35,877 nucleotides of DNA, taken from Candidatus Altimarinota bacterium (GTDB taxonomy: Bacteria > Patescibacteriota > Minisyncoccia > Phycocordibacterales > UBA5272). Under the pieces are notes generated by a model, which worked only from the letters and a program-made list of their open reading frames with translations, did not search any database and was not told the DNA's origin. The stretch spans positions 1 through 35,877 of the forward strand of contig JAIPIK010000011.1 in NCBI GenBank assembly GCA_021734745.1, in the 5' to 3' direction. Positions within the stretch are counted from its first letter, which is position 1, and every line of letters starts with the position of its first letter. The position numbers and the translations under genes were made by a program. This document shows, one piece after another, positions 1 to 9,048 of the stretch.

Positions 1-139
1 CAGCCTCAAAACCAAAGAAGGTACTTTCGCCCAACCCTGTTTGGTATACCCTGTTGTTAAACGTGGATATTCCGTTGTCTTTAATTTCCAACGCGTCCGT
101 CCCCACAGAGTTCGCCACCCTGAACGCAGTTGTGGCAGA
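1..139. repeat. Terminal direct repeat, left copy
   Basis: Bases 1-139 are identical, in the same orientation, to 35739-35877. The fibre frame is continuous across the join. This is what an assembler leaves when it closes a circular or circularly permuted genome. True packaged terminal repeats are possible but not needed to explain it. The unique genome is about 35,738 bp. Confidence 0.95.
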
Positions 140-1711
140 CGTAGAGCCGGAGCCTACTACGTCAAGTTTGGCGGTGGGGGTGGTAGTACCAATACCCACG
201 GCACCCGCCCCGTCGATTCTAATTCTTTCACTTCCAGCTGTGTGAAAATACATATAATCACCGTTGTGGTTATACCCTATTTGCCCTCTACTTGCCACGT
301 TGTCGCTAAAATAAATATTTCCACTCCTGCTGGTAGGAGAAATAATATTTATACCATGACTATCATTATTCTCAATGGTGATTGTAGAATTAAATGCGGA
401 CGCTCCCCCAGACACGATACTTTCTGCTATGTGCATCCTACCGTCTGGAGAAGATGTGCCGACCCCCAATCTGCCATTAGGAACAGTAACGTATGAATCA
501 CCCGTTACAACCAATCCATCCGTGCCGATTGAGTTCTCCACCAGCAGAGCCGTAGTTGATGACGTGCTGCCGGAGCCTACGATGTGCGTTCTGGCGGTGG
601 GAGATGTGGTTCCGATACCCACCCTCTCATTCGTCTCATCAAGATAAAGCAATGTATTGTTATCTGAACTTTCAAATTCTACTGGTACTCCTGCTGACAT
701 CGTGTAGAGAGATTTCGTCGCATCATCTGATAATGCAGATACTCCGGCTAGTGTGTATGCAGTGGAACTTGCTTTTGCATTTAATTGAGTTTGGATTGCA
801 CTTGTTACACCTTTTATATAAGTTAGCTCGGTGAGAGAGGGATAAGTAGCGACAGCTAAAGAACCTACAGTATCAGAATCTACCCAATAAGTTAATTCAT
901 TTGTAGTTCCTGAACCATCTATTGTTCCAGTAATTACCAAATCTCCACTTCCTAAAAGGGAATTCCCATTTATAGTCTTTATATTTGTAGCTGATACTAG
1001 TGTTGCTTGTTTAGCATCTAAAGCACTTTGTAAGTCTGTTTGGTCGGAAAGTGTGCCTGTGATAGAACCCCAAGTGCCACCTCCTCCGCCAGTTCCATTT
1101 ATCCATACTTGATTAGTTGCATCCCATTTTAATACTTCGTCATTAGTAAGGTTAGTTAAAACAACATCAGATAGTTGATAGACCGCTTTTGAAATATTAC
1201 CACCTTGTATTATAGTTGGAGGTAAATTTTTTATGTGCGAAGCGTCTATCTTATATGCGTCTTCTAAAGGTAGAGCGTTTATCTCATCTACAATTTCTGC
1301 ACCTTTATCTTCTAAAGTAAAGACTTCATATTCTGGTAACTTTATCTTTGCTAAAACATTTTCTACGATTACTGCTTCGTCAGCGTCTTTCCCGTCAGCT
1401 CCGTCTTTAGGTTTGATGGCTTTCACTTGTTCGGCAAGGTCTTTAAGCTCTTTGACTTGTTTAGCGAAATCTAGTTTAACTTCTTTGGTTTCATGTGAAA
1501 CACTGTTGATAACTTTTTCGTGTTCTTGTTCTATGTATTTTAGAGCTTCGGAGATAGTTGCAAGATTTTCTTTAGATAGAGTGTCGAAATTATCCTTTGT
1601 TTCTTTGATTATTTTGAGAACAAGGGTAATAAACGCTCTAATCTCTCCTGATACGGCTGATTTTGCTTGGACTTCTTCTATTCTTTTTTTAAGCTCTTGT
1701 AGTTTATCCAT
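1..1711 (-). CDS. Large tail fibre, N-terminal part (gene continues at 35738 across the circular join)
   Basis: Starts at ATG 1711 and stays open to base 1. The frame resumes at 35738 and ends at TAA 33841, giving 1,202 residues in total. Visible order: a Lys/Glu-rich helical, probably coiled-coil N-terminus (about residues 1-115), a short GADGKDA collagen-like stretch, then beta-rich fibre modules with repeated 'VGIGTT(S/T)P' and 'GSGSTS' motifs. This motif style is common in phage and environmental adhesins and implies receptor binding by a trimeric fibre. Bases near 100-640 are visibly richer in G and C than neighbouring genes, suggesting imported cassettes. It is the last gene of the late operon, after the ejection-type proteins. 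The exact receptor is unknown. Confidence 0.85.
   Translation of the reverse strand, partial: MDKLQELKKRIEEVQAKSAVSGEIRAFITLVLKIIKETKDNFDTLSKENLATISEALKYIEQEHEKVINSVSHETKEVKLDFAKQVKELKDLAEQVKAIKPKDGADGKDADEAVIVENVLAKIKLPEYEVFTLEDKGAEIVDEINALPLEDAYKIDASHIKNLPPTIIQGGNISKAVYQLSDVVLTNLTNDEVLKWDATNQVWINGTGGGGGTWGSITGTLSDQTDLQSALDAKQATLVSATNIKTINGNSLLGSGDLVITGTIDGSGTTNELTYWVDSDTVGSLAVATYPSLTELTYIKGVTSAIQTQLNAKASSTAYTLAGVSALSDDATKSLYTMSAGVPVEFESSDNNTLLYLDETNERVGIGTTSPTARTHIVGSGSTSSTTALLVENSIGTDGLVVTGDSYVTVPNGRLGVGTSSPDGRMHIAESIVSGGASAFNSTITIENNDSHGINIISPTSRSGNIYFSDNVASRGQIGYNHNGDYMYFHTAGSERIRIDGAGAVGIGTTTPTAKLDVVGSGSTSATTAFRVANSVGTDALEIKDNGISTFNNRVYQTGLGESTFFGFEA
618..760 (-). repeat. Fibre cassette repeat, copy A (143 bp)
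   Basis: This block matches 34775-34917 with only three mismatches by eye, in the same orientation and the same frame of the same fibre gene. It encodes a segment containing 'GVSALSDDATKSLYTMSAG'. The copies lie 1,581 bp apart across the join, exactly 527 codons, so recombination between them would delete an in-frame block. Confidence 0.9.
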
Positions 1712-1817
1712 TTGTTATTTTTTGTTATTTATGGTATTAGTTAGGTATGATTATATTAGCAATTATTGGTGGTGTATGTGGTTGGATATTAACTGATTTA
1801 TATATACAATCACTAAA

Positions 1818-3320
1818 TTAGTCTTTTAATAAGCTCGCACCTATTCCTGTGAGTATCCCTGTGCCTGCGACACCTCCTATTATCTTTGTTCTAGTTGGGT
1901 GTTTTTTAATCCATAACTGGATAGCGTTTCTTCCTTTTTCTTTGATAGCCTTTTGGTTTGTTATGTCCTTAAGGTTGAATAATTGGCTCATTTCTTTCAT
2001 AGATGTTTTATAAACACCATCTGGTGTTCTTTCGGCTATGAAGTCTTGTATAGCATTTCTAAACTCTTTCTTAATGGTGTTTTGTAGACTTGGAGAACCT
2101 GAAAATGCTTTCTCTATTGTTCTGTCAAATTCTTTTCTTGATTTCCAAAGAGTTTCCATATCGTTCTTTTTAAGACTCTTTAAGAAGTTGTTTACTGTGT
2201 TTTGTTTTAGTTTAGATAATCTAGCTTCGTCAATAGTCAAGTCATCAATATCTGCTAATTTTTTAGTTAGACTATTTTTAAGTTCGCCTGTATTAAATAT
2301 TCCATTATTCTTCTTTAAGAAAGTGCCTACTTCTTTATCTTTTTTAGCTATTTCATTTATGATATTTTCTGTATTTTTAACTGGGTCATTAGTAAATATA
2401 CTCTTGTATTTTTGAGCGATAGCTTTTTCTTCTAGAGAAAGAATATATTTTGATGGTTGAGTTGCTGTTTTTGGAGTAATTTTACCACGATTTAGTAAGT
2501 CTTCGTATTCTGTTGGTGTTAAATCTTTTGTGTTTGGAGTGATTGCATCTAAATACTTATTTTGTTTTGTAATTTTAGCTTGTTTTATACCACCAGAAAC
2601 ACCACCTGTAACTGCACCAAGCACACCACCTGTTGCACCACCAAGTAAAGCACCTGTTCCTGCATCTTTTAATACACCCTCTAAGTCTTTGTCCTCTTGT
2701 AAGCCCTGTGAAGCTCCTAATAATCCACCTGTGCCTGCCCCAGTTATAGCACCTGTTGTAGCACCCTTCAAAGCTCCTGAACCAACGCCAATCCCTGCCA
2801 TTCCAGTTTTACCAGCCAAAGCACTTGCTCCTTTAAAAATTGTTCCAGCTCCTGCTAAAGTTCCTAATTGCAAAGCATCTCCTAAAACTTGTTTAGTTGT
2901 AAGTTCGTTTGGGTTAAGCAATCCTTCTGCTCCTTCGCCTGTTGCTCCTATATCTTCAGTTATCATAGCTAAAGCATTTTCTAGTCTTGAAGTATCAATA
3001 CCTTGTGCTTTGTTTTGTTTTGTTCTTTCAAGTAAGTCTGATTGTATTTTTATTTGGCTAGCTTGCGTTTCTTCTATTTGTTTGACTACTTTGGGTCGTG
3101 CGATTGCTTGACCTAAACCTTGAGCAATCTCTTTACCGCCTGTGAAATCTGCTACTTTTTCTGTGAAAGTTCTTTTAGGTTTTTCTGTTGTTTGTCCACT
3201 CGCCAAAGCATCTATTTCAGCAAATCTACTATTTAAATCTACTGATTGTTTGCTTGGTGGTATATACCCTTGTATGTTGTATTTTTTTAATATTTCTTGT
3301 GCTAATTGTTGTTTATCCAT
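1818..3320 (-). CDS. Internal virion / DNA-ejection-type protein, 500 aa
   Basis: Not assignable to a named family with certainty. The N-terminal third is charged and helical. Residues about 140-250 are extremely rich in Gly, Ala and Thr ('GALLGGATGGVLGAVTGG'), a glycine-zipper-like stretch that can enter membranes. The middle is Lys-rich and helical, and the C-terminus has another small-residue hydrophobic segment (IIGGVAGTGILTGIG). This pattern and the position between tail genes and the fibre resemble podovirus ejection (pilot) proteins, which form a channel through the host envelope. It follows the 563-aa protein with one base between them, so the two are probably co-translated and co-packaged. 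The start is ATG 3320. Confidence 0.6.
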   Translation of the reverse strand: MDKQQLAQEILKKYNIQGYIPPSKQSVDLNSRFAEIDALASGQTTEKPKRTFTEKVADFTGGKEIAQGLGQAIARPKVVKQIEETQASQIKIQSDLLERTKQNKAQGIDTSRLENALAMITEDIGATGEGAEGLLNPNELTTKQVLGDALQLGTLAGAGTIFKGASALAGKTGMAGIGVGSGALKGATTGAITGAGTGGLLGASQGLQEDKDLEGVLKDAGTGALLGGATGGVLGAVTGGVSGGIKQAKITKQNKYLDAITPNTKDLTPTEYEDLLNRGKITPKTATQPSKYILSLEEKAIAQKYKSIFTNDPVKNTENIINEIAKKDKEVGTFLKKNNGIFNTGELKNSLTKKLADIDDLTIDEARLSKLKQNTVNNFLKSLKKNDMETLWKSRKEFDRTIEKAFSGSPSLQNTIKKEFRNAIQDFIAERTPDGVYKTSMKEMSQLFNLKDITNQKAIKEKGRNAIQLWIKKHPTRTKIIGGVAGTGILTGIGASLLKD

Positions 3321-3321
3321 A

Positions 3322-5013
3322 TTATCTTGCGTTAAGTGCGTCTAATATCTCCCCATCAGTAAGACCCGCCTGATAGAGTTCTTTAATTGCTTGAGCTGTG
3401 TTTGCGTCTTCGCGGATTATCTGATTTACTGCTTGTTTTGACACGCCAATTCTGTCTTCTATTTCGTTTATTTTTCTAGTTACTGCTATATAGTCTTGTG
3501 TCCAGCCTGAAACATCTATACCAGAGTTAGAAGCTCCTGTAAGTGTGTTTTCTATAGCTTTTTGTACAGTTTTCATTGTTAACGCTAATATCGCATCATT
3601 TTGGTCTTCTTGTCTGTCTAATCTAGGTAAGGTTGTTCTGTAAAGTCTTATGTCATTATCTGTCAAAACGCCAACTTCACCGTAAACACCCCTTGCAAGG
3701 TTTGGGGTGATAGCTTGTAGTTGTGCGTTTATAACACCAACATCTGTATCAAGACCAAACTTTTCTAAAAAGTTTCCTACTTTACCTTTAATAAAGCCAG
3801 TTTTATTTTGTTTGGATATATTTTCTTGTAGTAGTTCTAATTGACTTAGGACAGTTCGTGCTTTTGTAAGTTGTTGTCTTTCTGTCGCGTCTAGTTGTTT
3901 ATCGTTTTGAGCAGAAGCCATTAGCCTTTGTGCTATCCCGTTTGGAGTATTTGGCAGATTTGTTGTTGAGATAGGTGTTTCCATAGCTTTAATCTCTTTA
4001 TTTATTTTATCTATCTCTGCATTTGTTTTTCTAATAGATGCGTTATCTCTAGCAATAGAAGCAAGTTTAACTTTATTCCCAAGGTAATCCCCTCCATATT
4101 GACCTAGAGCTTGAGCTACCTCTAAAGAGCTACCGCCTTTATCAGCAATAGCCTTAGCGTTTGCAATTATGTTAGCTGGAGCGTTTGGAGTAGCTTCTAC
4201 TATCATTTTTTGTATCGCCTTCTCATTCTCCTCTGCTTTTTCAATTTCTTTCAAAGCCATTTGACCTTTGAATTGTTGTTTAGCTACCTCTTTCTTCTCT
4301 GCACTACTTAGATATGGCTCTATTGCTTTAACAATAGTGTCATAGCGTTCTATACGAGCTTTATAAGGGGCATATTTGACCGCTACGGCTTCTTCTGCTG
4401 TTTGTTGAGCTAATGCTATATCTCCTTGTTTTGCTATTGCTGTGGCGTTTAAAACACCTATTTCAGCGTTCTTTAATGCTCTCATAATCGCAGCGTCGCC
4501 TGCTAGTTTTGCTTTACCCATTTCTGCGAAGGGTAGTAATGTATCTCGTCTTTCTTCTGCACGCATATTTGCTACTAAAGTTATATCGTCTTGCTGAACT
4601 TCGGCTTGTTTCTTTAAGATTTGAGAGTTTATGTTTTGTAAGTCTTGCTTAAGAGTTCCTACGCCTGCTTTAGCCATTTCTTCTGAACGAGTTTGTGCTT
4701 CGCCTTCTAAAGCTAGAGTATCTTTGATGAGTTGGTCTATACCAGCAGTTTGATATTGTTGTGCTTTTTGTTCGGACTCGTTTAGTTTAAGTTCTTCTAA
4801 ATACGGACTTGCTAGGTTGGGTGTTGGTTGTGGTGGAGTTGTTATTTCAGGAGTCTGTGGAAGTTGTATTGGTGTTTGAGGTTGTAAAGACTGTGGAGTG
4901 ATTACATTTGTCTGTCCTTTGATAGGATTTACAGTCGGCATTGTAGCAGTTCCTCCTGTTGAGAATACTCCTGGTGCTATTTCTTTTTTTGGTATGTTTA
5001 TATTAGTGTCCAT
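3322..5013 (-). CDS. Internal virion / ejection-type protein, 563 aa
   Basis: The N-terminus is Pro/Thr/Gln-rich and low in complexity (about residues 20-70). A long Ala/Glu/Lys-rich region that is surely mostly coiled coil follows (about 75-350). A more conserved-looking C-terminal part contains 'GEVGVLTDNDIRLYRTTLP'. No signal peptide is visible. Position and composition suit an internal head or ejection protein acting with the 500-aa neighbour. The alternative is a baseplate-associated structural protein. It starts at ATG 5013 with an A-rich upstream sequence and no Shine-Dalgarno. Confidence 0.55.
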   Translation of the reverse strand: MDTNINIPKKEIAPGVFSTGGTATMPTVNPIKGQTNVITPQSLQPQTPIQLPQTPEITTPPQPTPNLASPYLEELKLNESEQKAQQYQTAGIDQLIKDTLALEGEAQTRSEEMAKAGVGTLKQDLQNINSQILKKQAEVQQDDITLVANMRAEERRDTLLPFAEMGKAKLAGDAAIMRALKNAEIGVLNATAIAKQGDIALAQQTAEEAVAVKYAPYKARIERYDTIVKAIEPYLSSAEKKEVAKQQFKGQMALKEIEKAEENEKAIQKMIVEATPNAPANIIANAKAIADKGGSSLEVAQALGQYGGDYLGNKVKLASIARDNASIRKTNAEIDKINKEIKAMETPISTTNLPNTPNGIAQRLMASAQNDKQLDATERQQLTKARTVLSQLELLQENISKQNKTGFIKGKVGNFLEKFGLDTDVGVINAQLQAITPNLARGVYGEVGVLTDNDIRLYRTTLPRLDRQEDQNDAILALTMKTVQKAIENTLTGASNSGIDVSGWTQDYIAVTRKINEIEDRIGVSKQAVNQIIREDANTAQAIKELYQAGLTDGEILDALNAR

Positions 5014-5017
5014 TTTC

Positions 5018-5233
5018 TTAATTTATTATACCTATGTTTTCTAATTTTGTTAATAGTTCGTTTACTGTGGTTTTTAAATTATTTATTAAAGTTTGTTCAG
5101 TTGCTCCGTAAGTGCCACTTGCTGTGCCTGTAACTTCGTCTATGGCTTCTTGTGGGACATTTTCAAAAGACTCTTTCATTACGAGTTTTTGACTATCTGT
5201 ACCATTATGTGAATGTGCCTTTAAATTTTCCAT
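5018..5233 (-). CDS. Small virion-associated protein, 71 aa
   Basis: Not recognised. It starts with a His/Gly segment (HSHNGTDSQ) of the kind found at the tips or joints of phage fibres, followed by a helical C-terminus. The ATG overlaps the stop of the preceding nozzle-like gene (TAATG), so translational coupling is likely. It is probably a tail or fibre accessory protein. Confidence 0.55.
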   Translation of the reverse strand: MENLKAHSHNGTDSQKLVMKESFENVPQEAIDEVTGTASGTYGATEQTLINNLKTTVNELLTKLENIGIIN

Positions 5234-6642
5234 TATCTTAAATTGATGTCTATTAAATTTACCCCTCCGATTGTTTCTACTTTTAATTGTATAAACTCAC
5301 AGTCTGCTATACCTGCAATATCTTCAAAAGAAGCAATAGCTCCTAAATCTGTATAAGTCCAAGTATTTATTTCTGTGTAGTCTTCGCTAGTATTTTTCCT
5401 GTAAGATATTGTTATTTCATCTCCTGTTGCTAGAGTATCAGCTAAAGTGAATTCTATATGTTCAAAAGATTTCTTTTTATTATATGTGCCTACTCTGATT
5501 AAAGGACTTTCTATTGTTACGTTAGCGAAAGTTGTTGTGTCCTCGTCTATGCCGTCAGAAGCTCCATTAAACCAGCCTACTCGGATAGAATTGTCGCTTG
5601 GGTTGATATTTATAAATCCTATACCTATGGCTGTGGCACTTGTTTTACCTGTTGCTAGTTTGTAGGCTAAAACTACTTCGCCTGTGTCTGTGATTTCCCA
5701 CACTCCTGCTTCTGCTACTGTGTTAGTTGAAACATTCCCTATTAACAAATTACCATTACCTGATATAGCTATTGCGTTTGGGTTGTATGATACAAAAGGT
5801 TTTATGTAAGCTACTTGACCACTACCAGTCTCGTATCTTTCATTAAAAGGAATGGTAGCTAGTTTTCTGTAATTCGTGCCGTCTGATATGTAAACATTTC
5901 CATTTCTACCTGCTGTCACATAAAGTCTGTTTTGGTATGAGTAGAGTTGGTAAATAGCGTTTTCATTAAATACTACTGGTAAATCAGCAAGTCCAGGGTT
6001 GCCTAGCGTTCCTGCTTGCCTGTTCCAAGTGTAAATTCTACCTTTGTCAGTTCCTACCGCGATTTTAGTTCCATATTCTGTTATGCAAGTAGTGTATTGT
6101 CCGTCTGGTAAGTCTAGTGAAGTGTTTATTATTATTGTTGGTGCTACGCCTACTGTTCCACTAGCTGTTACTTCTAGTTTTGATATTAGATTTCCGTTTG
6201 TTGTGTACAGGTAGTCATCTTGCCCTACTACTAATTGACCTTGATAATCTGCGTTAAATGTAGTTAAAAGAGCTGGAAACCAAGTAGCAGAGCCACTGTC
6301 TAGTGGACCATAAGCTCCTATATTAGCCCCATAACGCACCCAAAGGTAGTTCTTGTATATCTTTATGTCTCTTAAAAGGGTTAAACTGGTTATTATTGCA
6401 GAAGTATTGTTTTTATAGACTGTTGTTGCTGTGGCGTGATAGGTGTTACCATAAATATCTAGGACATAAGCGAGTGGTAGACCGTCTGCAGTCGCACTAC
6501 TTGTTGCAAGTCCTTTTTTCGGTACTACTAACCCTTTGTTTTCAAATACTTCGGCATTTTCAATTAGACCAAATCCCATAAGTGGATGTTTGGTCATTCC
6601 TTGATACCATTCTGAGATTGTTAGTCGTCCTTCTTTATACAT
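5233..6642 (-). CDS. Tail nozzle/hub-like beta-propeller protein, 469 aa
   Basis: Nearly all beta: repeated short strands with Tyr/Trp/Gly turns (e.g. 'DIYGNTYHATATTVYKN', 'GRIYTWNRQAG', 'GNVYISDGTNYRKL') at propeller-blade spacing from about residue 50 to 350, then a beta-sandwich-like C-terminus. In podoviruses, propeller proteins at this position form the tail nozzle (P22 gp10 or crAss-phage nozzle type). The assignment rests on fold-like pattern and gene order, not on a clear family match. It stands between a fibre gene and the ejection-type genes, as expected. Confidence 0.5.
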   Translation of the reverse strand: MYKEGRLTISEWYQGMTKHPLMGFGLIENAEVFENKGLVVPKKGLATSSATADGLPLAYVLDIYGNTYHATATTVYKNNTSAIITSLTLLRDIKIYKNYLWVRYGANIGAYGPLDSGSATWFPALLTTFNADYQGQLVVGQDDYLYTTNGNLISKLEVTASGTVGVAPTIIINTSLDLPDGQYTTCITEYGTKIAVGTDKGRIYTWNRQAGTLGNPGLADLPVVFNENAIYQLYSYQNRLYVTAGRNGNVYISDGTNYRKLATIPFNERYETGSGQVAYIKPFVSYNPNAIAISGNGNLLIGNVSTNTVAEAGVWEITDTGEVVLAYKLATGKTSATAIGIGFININPSDNSIRVGWFNGASDGIDEDTTTFANVTIESPLIRVGTYNKKKSFEHIEFTLADTLATGDEITISYRKNTSEDYTEINTWTYTDLGAIASFEDIAGIADCEFIQLKVETIGGVNLIDINLR

Positions 6643-6645
6643 AAT

Positions 6646-7545
6646 TTATGCTCCCACTGAAATAAGAAATGCAAACGGAGCTGACCCTGTTATCTTGTAA
6701 TAATCATTCTTTCTGATTGGAACAGTCACTGTTCCGTAAACTCCTGATGCCCCTGGAGTAATTCTTGCTCTTTGAACTGTCGGAGGATTTGCAGCATCAG
6801 ATAAAACTGAGATACTTCCTGAATCTGCATTCGTAACTATCAAAAGCGAATCTTTTGTTACCTGATAAGCTGACCCATCAGCATTAGCGTTCCCCCAAGT
6901 TCCAAACCCAGGTACTTTTGAATCTGTATATGCCTTAATGCTTTGTTGAGAAGCTGTTTTAGTAGCACTATCTGATGACATAGTATCTTCATCTAAGAAC
7001 CAAGCTGCACCTGCAAGAGTTGTCATATCATGTAGCCCGTCTGGGGTTACTGCACGTGTTGCGTCTGTGCCAGTTTCTGTTTCTGCTGTAGTAGCGAGTT
7101 CTACGATACCTGCTACTGTTGCCGAAGCTGCGGTTGCACTAGGGTTAGCTATCCAAGCTGGTAAGCCTGCCTGTACTGCAAGGATTTGGTCTGTAGAGCC
7201 TATTGCAAGTCTTGAAGTTACTCCTGAACCATTACGATAGAGTAAATCACCGTTAGCGTCACTTCCCATATTGATTTGGGGAGCTGTTAGGGTTTTGTTT
7301 GTTAAGGTTTCTGTACCTGTTTTTGATACTGCTTTATCACTTCCAGTTACGCCTGAAAGTTTATAGTCGTGAGAGGTTGTTACTGCACTGCTATTAGCCC
7401 CTACCTTCGCTTCTAAGGCTTCTATAGCATCGTTTGCGTTAGAGTGTTGCACATCGTGGTCAAGTGCCGCTGTTGCGTTTTCCAAAAGGTCTGAACCTGT
7501 TGGGTTTGATAATGTATCTAATGAAACGGGGAAGTTAATCGCCAT
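6646..7545 (-). CDS. Tail fibre / appendage protein, 299 aa
   Basis: The N-terminal segment 'LDHDVQHSNANDAIEALEAKVG' is split as LDHDVQHSNAND then AIEALEAKVG; this pattern, with a later 'LTNKTLTAPQI' motif, is typical of phage fibre and appendage proteins. The central part is Ala/Thr-rich and the C-terminus is a compact beta domain. It probably forms part of the tail or neck fibres. It starts at ATG 7545 with an A/T-rich leader. A homing-type HNH gene separates it from the 47-aa gene upstream. Confidence 0.65.
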   Translation of the reverse strand: MAINFPVSLDTLSNPTGSDLLENATAALDHDVQHSNANDAIEALEAKVGANSSAVTTSHDYKLSGVTGSDKAVSKTGTETLTNKTLTAPQINMGSDANGDLLYRNGSGVTSRLAIGSTDQILAVQAGLPAWIANPSATAASATVAGIVELATTAETETGTDATRAVTPDGLHDMTTLAGAAWFLDEDTMSSDSATKTASQQSIKAYTDSKVPGFGTWGNANADGSAYQVTKDSLLIVTNADSGSISVLSDAANPPTVQRARITPGASGVYGTVTVPIRKNDYYKITGSAPFAFLISVGA

Positions 7546-7551
7546 ATAATT

Positions 7552-8085
7552 TTAATTAAATCTAATAATTTGCTTATGTTTCTTTGAGTTACAGCTTTGA
7601 CATAGGGGTTGTATATTTTCTATGTTATTACTTCCACCCTTAGAAATTGGAATAATGTGGTCTCTTGTCAATTTAATTTTTGGTTCTAGTGTCTTACAAC
7701 AAGGGCAAGTCCAATTATATTGTGCTTGTAGTGTTTCCCACTCTGTTAGGGTATGTGAACCACCATTACCTTTTTTTCTTATATTTCGGTTAGTTTCGTT
7801 TATAACCCTTCTCTGTTTTAATGTCGCTTGACCTCCTTTCCATCTAGGATGTTTTTCGAGTCTTTTACTTAGACTTAATCTCATTCGAGTTATTTCACTT
7901 CTTTTCTTACCTTTTTGTGCTTTACCCATATTTATTATATGCGTTTCTGAAAATTTTATTCCTTTCTTTGCTATACTCATTTTTTTACGAGTCTCATCAG
8001 AATGTTTTTTACCAAGCCAAGCCATATTGGGTTTTCCTAACCTAGCCAAACTCATCTTTTTTCTTGTTTCTTCTGAAAATTTCAT
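7552..8085 (-). CDS. HNH homing endonuclease with NUMOD-type repeats
   Basis: The N-terminal half has repeated 'SDETRKKMSxAxxG' modules (NUMOD3-like DNA-binding motifs). The C-terminal HNH fold has CPCC, DHIIPISKGGSNNIEN and CQSCNSKKH, supplying zinc Cys pairs and the catalytic His. It likely cuts phage DNA to spread itself. The last ~65 residues are nearly the same as in the HNH gene at 9487-10221, and about 50 bp of DNA are identical. It is squeezed between the 47-aa gene (TAG 8089) and the fibre at 7545, so it replaced an intergenic gap without breaking either gene. Confidence 0.85.
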   Translation of the reverse strand: MKFSEETRKKMSLARLGKPNMAWLGKKHSDETRKKMSIAKKGIKFSETHIINMGKAQKGKKRSEITRMRLSLSKRLEKHPRWKGGQATLKQRRVINETNRNIRKKGNGGSHTLTEWETLQAQYNWTCPCCKTLEPKIKLTRDHIIPISKGGSNNIENIQPLCQSCNSKKHKQIIRFN

Positions 8086-8088
8086 ATT

Positions 8089-8232
8089 CTAGCTTTTATC
8101 CTGCAATGTCCAAACAGTTTTAATCTTACCTGAGTAAGTTATATTTGCTTGGTTGTAGGTCTTACCCGACTCGTTGTAAGTAAGACCTATCTGTGATGCG
8201 TATTTTTTTAATAATGTCCAAATTGTTGCCAT
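8089..8232 (-). CDS. Small phage structural-type protein, 47 aa
   Basis: Starts ATG 8232 and stops TAG 8089. The sequence has Trp/Tyr repeats (MATIWTLL..., ...TVWTLQDKS) and the 'YNESGKTYNQANITYSGK' motif, seen in many small phage proteins beside adaptor and fibre genes. The function is unknown; it is probably a minor virion component. It starts just after the adaptor gene (8235), consistent with coupling. Confidence 0.6.
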   Translation of the reverse strand: MATIWTLLKKYASQIGLTYNESGKTYNQANITYSGKIKTVWTLQDKS

Positions 8233-8234
8233 AA

Positions 8235-8987
8235 TTATATAAAAGATATGTCTTCGCTAGTAATTTGTTGTTGGTTATCTCTTTCTCGTTTTCTGTAATG
8301 AGATATAAATGCTCCGTCTACATTTCCACCTCTTAATCTGTTGCCTTCGTAAAATTCTAATCTTTTCTCTAGCTTGTTTGCTTTAGGAAGTTCTTTTGCA
8401 CAAGCATAAACATAAGCGTTGTATAAAGGGATGTATTTATGTAAATGTTTAGCAAAGCCTGGCTCTTTAGTTGTGTCAGAAGTAGTGAAGTAATCTATGT
8501 TTCTTTGGAAATATACTTTAAGTCCAGCTTCGGTTTCTTCTACTAAACGTCTGTTGTAATTAGGTGTTGGAATAAGAAAGAATGAGCCACCTACTTTGTC
8601 GTAGTATTCTGGTGTACCTGTATTTTCAGTAAGAGTAGACATAGCTTCTTGTTCTTCTAGGGTAAGGTTGTCTATTGGTTTTAATTTTTTCCAGTTTCCA
8701 TTAGAGTCTTGTACTTCTATTGCCTTGATAACAAGAAAATCATCATCAAATTCATAGTCATTTTGACCTGAAAGAATATCTGTTGTACCGATTGGGAAGT
8801 CTGTTGCATTAGTAGAGTCAAAGTCCCATTTTTCATCTGCGAATAGTATGAGTGAAACTGCTGTATCAAGGGCTGTGTTGGAGTTGCGAGTTATGTCTGC
8901 AATTGGATAAGAATTAAGATTAGCACTTGCTTCAAAAAGTGTATCGCTTACTATATCTTGGTTTGTAGAACTTCCGTTGTATATCAT
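8235..8987 (-). CDS. Head-tail adaptor-like protein, 250 aa
   Basis: A mixed alpha/beta protein. Central segments such as 'GQNDYEFDDDFLVIKAIEVQ', 'YYDKVGGSFFLIPTPN' and a helical C-terminus 'FAKHLHKYIPLYNAYVYACA' are the pattern of head-to-tail connector or adaptor proteins that sit below the portal. It lies between the decoration gene and tail genes, which fits. It starts ATG 8987 behind an A-rich leader with no Shine-Dalgarno. P22 gp4-like or T7 adaptor-like families are the alternatives. Confidence 0.55.
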   Translation of the reverse strand: MIYNGSSTNQDIVSDTLFEASANLNSYPIADITRNSNTALDTAVSLILFADEKWDFDSTNATDFPIGTTDILSGQNDYEFDDDFLVIKAIEVQDSNGNWKKLKPIDNLTLEEQEAMSTLTENTGTPEYYDKVGGSFFLIPTPNYNRRLVEETEAGLKVYFQRNIDYFTTSDTTKEPGFAKHLHKYIPLYNAYVYACAKELPKANKLEKRLEFYEGNRLRGGNVDGAFISHYRKRERDNQQQITSEDISFI

Positions 8988-9016
8988 TTTTTATTTATTA
9001 TTTATAATGTCCTAAT

Positions 9017-9040
9017 CTCAATCCCTTTATAGGGATTGAG
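9017..9040 (-). other. Perfect 10-bp hairpin after the decoration gene
   Basis: CTCAATCCCT and AGGGATTGAG flank a 4-nt loop just downstream of the 140-aa gene's stop. No U-tract follows on the minus strand, so it is not a standard terminator. It may protect the 3' end of abundant head-gene mRNA or be an RNase processing site. Confidence 0.6.
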
Positions 9041-9048
9041 TTAAGACA

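Noticed and set aside
1747-1821. 24-codon hydrophobic peptide on the plus strand (MIILAIIGGVCGWILTDLYI...)
   Set aside because: It lies in the gap between two minus-strand genes and looks like a membrane peptide, but there is no promoter or ribosome site and nothing else is on the plus strand.
2530-3111. Pro/Ala/Ser-rich plus-strand reading frame of 193 codons
   Set aside because: It is the shadow of the Gly/Ala-rich minus-strand ejection-type gene; composition and lack of any plus-strand operon argue against it.
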